The notes under the pieces are model-generated. The model worked only from the letters and a program-made list of their open reading frames with translations. It made no database searches and was not told the DNA's origin. The position numbers and the translations under genes were made by a program. A DNA stretch of 64,000 bases from Candidatus Bathyarchaeota archaeon (lineage in GTDB: Archaea > Thermoproteota > Bathyarchaeia > JAPDIZ01), in NCBI GenBank assembly GCA_029259355.1, contig JAPDIZ010000005.1:1-64000 (forward strand), written 5' to 3'. Every line of letters starts with the position of its first letter. The stretch's first letter is position 1. Below are positions 59,188-64,000 of this stretch, piece after piece.

Positions 59188-60204
59188 ATGACGAGCTGGT
59201 CGAAGAGAGACTTCGCCAAATACCCCTTCTCTCCACAAGCAGCAGAGTTCGTAGACAGCCTCGGAGTAACCATAGACCAGCTCACCTCTCCTGAGATGGC
59301 TAGAGTCCTTGAGAGAGCTATTAATAGAGCTAAGGAGGGCGTGAAGTACGCGGTAATAGAGCCTAAGTGGGACGATGACCTCGTAGAGCTGTTGTCGTTT
59401 CCCACAGCTGTTGCGCTCGTATCCTCCTTACAGGATAGGTATGCTGAGCGGAGGTACGCCCTCGCAGAGGCTAGGAGAGCGCACCTGCTCCTACAAGAGG
59501 AGGACATTGAGAAGCTAATCAAGCTCGCCGAGCAAGCCTTTGGGTGGAAGATCCGCGCAGTAGATGACGAAGGATTTCGCCTCGCCGTAGGACTGCTGCA
59601 CTACCTGCGCAACGCCTCCTCCTTCCACGACCCTCACTGGAAGCTCGTTAACAGAGAGGTAAAGCTTGGAGAGGTTTTCGTCACCAAAGCTGAGGCGGCT
59701 AGGCTGCTGCAAGAGGAGGTTCAGAGGAAGCTGCTCGAGCGCTTCAAACCCGTGCAACTTCCCGAGAGCCTTCAGCCATACGTTGAAAAGCTTAGAGGCG
59801 AAGTGGGGGGGATGTACACGGAGTTTTCGGAGCACATAGAGCTCGAGAAGCTGAACTACGACGCACTTCCTCCCTGTATAAAGAACATAATTAGGAAAAT
59901 CTCGGAGACGGGACACGCCTCTCATCTTGAGCGGTTCACCCTAGCGTCTTTTTTGGTAGCTGCTAACGCATCGGTGGATGAGATAATCTCCATCTTCAGG
60001 GGGCTATCCGACTTTGATGAGGGTAAAACCAGGTATCAGGTGGAGCACATAGCTGGTATGAGGGGCTCGAGGACGAAGTACTCCCCCCCGAGCTGTGACA
60101 CCCTAAAAACGCACGGCCTCTGCGTTGGGTGGGACACGAGGTGTGGAGGGGTTAGGCACCCGCTAGCCTATTATATGAAGGCGTCGAAGAAAGGCGCGAA
60201 ATGA
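59188..60204 (+). CDS. priL: DNA primase large subunit PriL
   Basis: 338 residues from ATG at 59188. N-terminal helical domain (FAKYPFSPQAAEFVDSLGVT); the C-terminal iron-sulfur domain has Cys in LPPCIKNIIRKISETGHASH, in CDTLKTHGLCVGWDTRC and in the last block, the four ligands of the 4Fe-4S cluster. Three bases behind pcn and overlapping priS by 4 bases. Confidence 0.92.
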   Translation: MTSWSKRDFAKYPFSPQAAEFVDSLGVTIDQLTSPEMARVLERAINRAKEGVKYAVIEPKWDDDLVELLSFPTAVALVSSLQDRYAERRYALAEARRAHLLLQEEDIEKLIKLAEQAFGWKIRAVDDEGFRLAVGLLHYLRNASSFHDPHWKLVNREVKLGEVFVTKAEAARLLQEEVQRKLLERFKPVQLPESLQPYVEKLRGEVGGMYTEFSEHIELEKLNYDALPPCIKNIIRKISETGHASHLERFTLASFLVAANASVDEIISIFRGLSDFDEGKTRYQVEHIAGMRGSRTKYSPPSCDTLKTHGLCVGWDTRCGGVRHPLAYYMKASKKGAK

Positions 60205-61373
60205 GCGAAGCTAGGTTTCTCAAGAACGCCTTCGCCAGCTACTATGCTAGAGGCTTCGACTTAGCTAGGGAGCCCAAGCACATCGATAGGAGAGAGTTTG
60301 GCTTCACGACCTTTGGGGAGAAGCTGGTTATAAGGCATAGAAGGTTCTCCAAGTGGTCGGAGCTCCGCGATTTCGTCAACTCGCTAGCACCAGCTGACAT
60401 CATGTGCTCTACAGCTATCTACGAGAGGCCGGACGAGCCCATGGAGAGGAAGGGCTGGCTAGGCGCTGAGCTCGTATTCGATATAGACGCGGATCACGTG
60501 GGCACGGACTGCTTGAGCCAGCACACCTCTTGGTTCTGCCCCTCGTGTGGGGAGAGCGGATGGGGGTTGGGGATAGCGAAGTGCCCAGCTTGTGGAGGGA
60601 AAGTTGAGGAGATAAAGTGGTTTTGCGAAAACTGCCTCGAAGCGGCTAAGCAGGAGACCATAAAGTTGCTAGACTTCCTAGAAAACGACTTTGGCTTCTC
60701 CGAGAGCGAGATCCTGCTCTGCTTCTCCGGGCACAGGGGCTTTCACGTCCACGTGCTTAGCGATGAGGTGATGAGCCTTGACCAGCAGTCGAGGAAGGAG
60801 ATAGTGGACTACCTACTTGGCGTCGGGCTAGACTTCAAAGCGCTTGGTTTTGCTCCTAGGGGGAAGCCTCCGATGCTCACCAGCGGAGGCTGGAGGGGGA
60901 GGGTGGCTAGGCGAATCTACGACCTCCTCTTCGAGAAAGCGAGAGAAGACGAGCGCATCTCCCCCATTTTGGAGAAGTGGTCGGATGAGATGCCGGTATC
61001 AGCTGTTCTTGAGGTTTTGGGGAGAGAGTATTGGAAGCTCTTGGAGCGGGCGAAGGAAGAGGTAGCCACTCACGTAGACAGCGTGGTGACGACGGATCTG
61101 CATAGGATAATGCGCCTCCCTGGAACCCTACATGGCAAAACAGGACTTTTAGCAAAAGTGATATCCCCGAGCGAGATAGACTCCTTCGACCCCTTCGTAG
61201 AGGCGGTGGTTCTACCCAAGAGCGTGGTGTCGGTGTCCGTGAAAGCCCCCATCCCGGAGATAAGGCTGTGGAATGAAGCCTATGGACCCTTTGAGAGAGG
61301 TCAGAGGGTGGATGCGCCGAAAGCGCTGGGAGTCTTGCTGATAGCAAAAGGTGCGGCTAAGCTGGTGGAGTAG
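60201..61373 (+). CDS. priS: DNA primase catalytic subunit PriS
   Basis: 390 residues from ATG at 60201 (ATGA overlap with priL). The catalytic acidic pair is in ELVFDIDADHVG near 92-103; zinc motif CPSCGES...CPACGG follows; FSGHRGFHVHVLSDEVMSLD carries the nucleotide-binding His and LHRIMRLPGTLHGKTGL the late motif. It makes RNA/DNA primers with PriL. Confidence 0.94.
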   Translation: MSEARFLKNAFASYYARGFDLAREPKHIDRREFGFTTFGEKLVIRHRRFSKWSELRDFVNSLAPADIMCSTAIYERPDEPMERKGWLGAELVFDIDADHVGTDCLSQHTSWFCPSCGESGWGLGIAKCPACGGKVEEIKWFCENCLEAAKQETIKLLDFLENDFGFSESEILLCFSGHRGFHVHVLSDEVMSLDQQSRKEIVDYLLGVGLDFKALGFAPRGKPPMLTSGGWRGRVARRIYDLLFEKAREDERISPILEKWSDEMPVSAVLEVLGREYWKLLERAKEEVATHVDSVVTTDLHRIMRLPGTLHGKTGLLAKVISPSEIDSFDPFVEAVVLPKSVVSVSVKAPIPEIRLWNEAYGPFERGQRVDAPKALGVLLIAKGAAKLVE

Positions 61374-61905
61374 GTTGTTGGATGAGGTCATAGAGCTGCT
61401 TGAGGAGGAGCTTTCCAGAGAAGCTCTTTGCGAAGTTCCTGAAGACCTGCTGGTTAGGGTAAGGGAATACGTGGAGAGGCTGAGGGAGCTGGCTCACCAA
61501 AACCTTGTTCAGGAGAAGCTGGCGGAGAGGGAGGAGGAGCTTCTGAGGCAAGCTCTCGCTGCGCTCATCGAGGCTCGGGTACGCAAGCTCCTGAAAGTCG
61601 CCAGCAGCGATGGAGGCGCTCTGCAACACCTCTTGGCCTATGAGTATCAGCTGATGGGGGAGCTTTTCAGTGCTGCTGCGCCACGTAAGCAGCTACAGCT
61701 TGAGGAGGTCAAGGGGGTTGGGGGGAGGGTGGTGATCAGGTTCATCTCAGAGGTTCCAGCTATCGTTGGCACCGACTTAAGGGCTTATGGGCCATTCAAG
61801 CAGGAGGATGTCGCTTCAATCCCCTTGGAGAATGCGCAGGTTCTCATCGAGAGGGGGGTAGCCATCCCCGTCTCGGTAGCGAGTTCCAGAAGAAGGAATA
61901 AATAG
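61351..61905 (+). CDS. GINS complex subunit Gins51/Gins15
   Basis: 184 residues from GTG at 61351, overlapping the priS end; a TTG a few codons on is possible. Long helices (A domain) fill residues 1-110; the B domain (VVIRFISEVPAIVGTDLRAY, LENAQVLIERGVAIPV) sits at the C-terminus, the order of the Gins51 type. The GINS complex links MCM helicase to the replisome. Position next to priS supports the call. Confidence 0.85.
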   Translation: MRLSWWSRLLDEVIELLEEELSREALCEVPEDLLVRVREYVERLRELAHQNLVQEKLAEREEELLRQALAALIEARVRKLLKVASSDGGALQHLLAYEYQLMGELFSAAAPRKQLQLEEVKGVGGRVVIRFISEVPAIVGTDLRAYGPFKQEDVASIPLENAQVLIERGVAIPVSVASSRRRNK

Positions 61906-61945
61906 TTGGAGAATTTGGTATCCCCGAAGGGGTCTGCAGGAAGAG

Positions 61946-62224
61946 ATGAAGGTTCCGAAGGAAATAAACACCTACTGCCCTAGATGCAGAGCCTACACTC
62001 TTCACACAGTCTCCATTTACAAGAAGGGCAAGGATAGGGTGCTTGCTGAAGGCGCTAGGAGGTACCAGATGAAGCAGAAGGGGTATGGTGGGCAGAAGAA
62101 GCCTATACAGAGGAGGACAGCTAAGGTCACCAAGAAGCAGACTCTCAAGCTTAGGTGTAAGGAGTGCGGCTACATAATACACAGAGAGGGTATTAGGCTT
62201 AGGAAGCTTGAGGTGGTCTCGTAG
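61946..62224 (+). CDS. rpl44e: 50S ribosomal protein L44e
   Basis: 92 residues. MKVPKEINTYCPRCRAYTLH, RRYQMKQKGYGGQKKPIQRR and CKECGYIIHREGIRLRKLEV are diagnostic, with four zinc Cys. Contacts the E-site tRNA. Operon rpl44e-rps27e-aif2a-nop10. Confidence 0.95.
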   Translation: MKVPKEINTYCPRCRAYTLHTVSIYKKGKDRVLAEGARRYQMKQKGYGGQKKPIQRRTAKVTKKQTLKLRCKECGYIIHREGIRLRKLEVVS

Positions 62225-62236
62225 AGGGGAGTTGCC

Positions 62237-62434
62237 TTGTCTTCTTGGGAGGAACTCATACCTAGACCTAGAAGCCACTTCATACGGGTTAGGTGCCCCG
62301 ACTGCGGAAACGAGCAGATAACCTTCGATAGAGCGACTACAGAGGTCTCGTGCAGCGTATGTGGAGCGAAGCTGGTGGAGCCTAGGGGAGGAAAGGCGAA
62401 GATACTGGGTGAGATAGTAGCTGTCTTGGATTAG
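62237..62434 (+). CDS. rps27e: 30S ribosomal protein S27e
   Basis: 65 residues from TTG at 62237. VRCPDCGNEQITFDRATTEV and CSVCGAKLVEPRGGKAKILG hold the four zinc Cys. Twelve bases behind rpl44e, ten before aif2a. Confidence 0.94.
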   Translation: MSSWEELIPRPRSHFIRVRCPDCGNEQITFDRATTEVSCSVCGAKLVEPRGGKAKILGEIVAVLD

Positions 62435-62444
62435 GGGGCTTCGC

Positions 62445-63233
62445 ATGTCCAAGAAGCCTGAGTACCCAGAGATTGGCGACCTCGTAGTTGGAACCGTTTC
62501 GAGGATCATGCCTTATGGAGCCTACGTTACGTTAGACGAGTTTGGCGAGAAGGAAGGGCTACTTCACATATCCGAAATCTCCTCCACGTGGGTTAAGAAC
62601 ATCAGAGACCACGTGAGAGAGGGGCAAAAGGTAGTCCTGAAGGTTTTGAGGGTTGACCCGGATAAGGGCCACATAGACCTCTCCCTTAGGAGGGTTTCTG
62701 GTCGCGAGCGAAAGGAGAAGATGCTAGCTTACAAGCGCGAGAAAAAAGCCATCTCCATCATAAAAATGGCTGGGGAAAGACTGGGCGAAGACCCCGAGTC
62801 CTTCTTCGAGAAAGTTGCTCCAGTTATTGAGGAGGAGTATGGCGAGCTACACCCAGCCTTGGAAGAGGTTGTTGAGAAGGGAAGTAAGGTTTTGGTGAAG
62901 CTTGGGCTCTCCGAGGAGTGGGCAGAGACCATCTACCAGCTTTCTAAGGAGAAGATAAAGCCCCCTAGAGTGAGGATAAGGGGGTTCTTCGAACTCGTTT
63001 GCTACAGACCAGACGGGGTAAGGGCTGTGAAAAACGCGCTTATGGCTGCGCAGAGCGTAAAGAAGCCAAGGGACTGTGAGATTAAGATATACGTGCTCGG
63101 AATACCCCGCTACAGAATCGAGGTCTACGCAAAGAACTACAAAGATGCTGAAAAAGTGCTCAAAGCAGCGGTTGATGAGGCTTTGAAGACCATCGAAAGC
63201 GCTGGAGGAAGGGGGAGCTTTACTAGGGAGTAG
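62445..63233 (+). CDS. Translation initiation factor aIF2 alpha
   Basis: 262 residues from ATG at 62445. S1 domain (GDLVVGTVSRIMPYGAYVTL, KEGLLHISEISSTWVKNI), helical middle domain and C-terminal alpha/beta domain (YRIEVYAKNYKDAEKVLKAA). With beta and gamma it brings initiator tRNA to the small subunit. Nop10 follows after 6 bases. Confidence 0.94.
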   Translation: MSKKPEYPEIGDLVVGTVSRIMPYGAYVTLDEFGEKEGLLHISEISSTWVKNIRDHVREGQKVVLKVLRVDPDKGHIDLSLRRVSGRERKEKMLAYKREKKAISIIKMAGERLGEDPESFFEKVAPVIEEEYGELHPALEEVVEKGSKVLVKLGLSEEWAETIYQLSKEKIKPPRVRIRGFFELVCYRPDGVRAVKNALMAAQSVKKPRDCEIKIYVLGIPRYRIEVYAKNYKDAEKVLKAAVDEALKTIESAGGRGSFTRE

Positions 63234-63239
63234 AGCTCC

Positions 63240-63404
63240 ATGCGGTGGAAGCTGAGACGCTGCGTCGAGTGCGGTGAGTACACCCTAAGAGACAAGTGCC
63301 CGCTTTGTGGAGGAGAGGTTAGAGCCCCCCACCCAGCGAAGTTTTCCCTCGACGATAAGTACCTCTTCTATAGGGTGAGAGCGATCAGGCAGTCTCGCCA
63401 CTGA
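63240..63404 (+). CDS. nop10: Nop10, H/ACA ribonucleoprotein subunit
   Basis: 54 residues, too short for routine gene calling. MRWKLRRCVECGEYTLRDKC then PLCGGEVRAPHPAKFSLDDK gives the two zinc Cys pairs and the helix of Nop10 (FSLDDKYLFYR). Part of guide-directed RNA pseudouridylation with Cbf5, Gar1 and L7Ae. Third-gene position behind aif2a is the conserved archaeal place. Overlaps the convergent aglB by 20 bases. Confidence 0.93.
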   Translation: MRWKLRRCVECGEYTLRDKCPLCGGEVRAPHPAKFSLDDKYLFYRVRAIRQSRH

Positions 63405-64000
63405 CGACGCGGTAGATGAAGACGTGGCCACTTTTGGAGCAGTACACCAGCTTGAAGATCTTCAGGGATGGAGGCTCTTCCACTCCGATAACATAGCGGT
63501 AGAGGGGTGGGGAGTGCTGGTACAGGCCGAAGAGGATTAGCTTCATTAACACAGTGTCTTCTCTTGGAAGCCAAAGCCTCATGAGCCTAGGGTTTTGTGA
63601 GATCATACCGACTATCTCAGCGTCTGAGTACCCAGCTATCCTCGCCATCGAGATCCACTTGGCCTCGTCCCCCAGCATGTAAGGTGGGGCTACGCCCATC
63701 CAGAGCTCAGGCGTCCCATACACCACTACGTGCGTGATGCCATACTTCTGTAACAAGCCGTTTGAGGCGAGCTCTTCCTCGGTTGAGAGGTATATCTTGG
63801 CGACGTCCCTTATCCGATCGCTCTGGAGGGTAGCGTTATCCACCACGGTCTTTCGATGAGCAATGGCTGCTACCCAGTAGCCAGAGTCCCACCAAGTAAG
63901 CACCACCGCATCCTCGCTTAGGTTCTCCCTCATCCAGTTCAGTGCGTCTGGCCAATCGCTCTCGGCATACCACCGCCCACCGATCTGCACGGGAACACCT
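63385..64000 (-). CDS. aglB: AglB/STT3 oligosaccharyltransferase, C-terminal part
   Basis: About 205 codons, open at the right edge of the window. VVLTWWDSGYWVAAIAHRKT contains the WWDxGYW motif of the catalytic STT3 fold, which recognises the Asn-x-Ser/Thr sequon; VVDNATLQSDRIRDVAKIYL follows. The membrane part with the lipid-linked sugar site lies outside the window. It transfers glycans to secreted and surface proteins at the outer face of the membrane. Confidence 0.88.
   Translation of the reverse strand, partial: GVPVQIGGRWYAESDWPDALNWMRENLSEDAVVLTWWDSGYWVAAIAHRKTVVDNATLQSDRIRDVAKIYLSTEEELASNGLLQKYGITHVVVYGTPELWMGVAPPYMLGDEAKWISMARIAGYSDAEIVGMISQNPRLMRLWLPREDTVLMKLILFGLYQHSPPLYRYVIGVEEPPSLKIFKLVYCSKSGHVFIYRVVSGETA

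Overview
The window reads as a thermophilic archaeon of the TACK group. Information-processing genes are archaeal throughout: RpoA, B, H, F and L, TFS, PCNA, PriS/PriL, a GINS subunit, aIF5A, aIF2-alpha, Nop10, L30e, L44e and S27e. The largest RNA polymerase subunit is one unsplit gene (A' and A'' fused). Among archaea that state is known mainly from Thaumarchaeota and Aigarchaeota/Caldiarchaeum-like lineages, which makes that group my best guess. tRNA genes are very GC-rich and full of small introns. TATA boxes often lie about 26-27 bases before the start codon, which suggests leaderless transcripts. Lineage below TACK is inference.

Left third (1-16.3 kb), accessory DNA. After a DedA-like membrane protein and a decayed M48 protease come two convergent radical SAM paralogs, one next to a three-Cys-motif partner (TcmP) gene. 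The most striking structure follows. A 103-bp copy of the 3' end of rtcB (5935-6037) lies about 8.9 kb away from, and in the same orientation as, the 3' end of the intact rtcB (14878-14980). The two differ at 11 positions, 10 of them silent. This is the pattern left by an element that integrates into the end of a gene and restores it. The enclosed island carries a membrane-anchored HerA-like ATPase, an HTH plus nuclease-like protein with a small partner, a broken copy of that partner, a three-gene membrane cluster, a PD-(D/E)XK nuclease, a tiny repetitive Lys-rich protein and an M48 protease. No integrase was found.

Middle (16.4-45 kb). A lysine methyltransferase of aKMT type, a split MgtE-like transporter pair divergent from two PhoU/TrkA-C regulators, archease, and the large str/rpo cluster (rpoH-rpoB-rpoA-rpl30e-nusA-rps12-rps7-tuf-rps10, minus strand). 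Then a tRNA cluster, an endA-ubiA-hisS operon, a hydrogenase maturation protease, mtnA, a GfcR-type regulator, three PAC2 proteins and an aif5A-nadK-nob1 operon.

Right third (45-64 kb). Dense plus-strand housekeeping operons: srp54-trmY-pus10-rpl21e-rpoF-DUF655-ksgA-hemK-like-GTPase-trmJ; rpl10e-dph2; csl4-rpoL-RNase III-like-DUF99-tfs; pcn-priL-priS-gins51-rpl44e-rps27e-aif2a-nop10; and the C-terminal part of an AglB oligosaccharyltransferase.

A theme runs through the window: tRNA splicing. Six of seven tRNA genes contain ten introns in total, and the window also holds the ligase RtcB, its activator archease, and an EndA-family splicing endonuclease subunit that keeps the catalytic Tyr but appears to lack the catalytic His and Lys, as expected for the structural subunit of a heteromeric enzyme able to cut introns at unusual positions.
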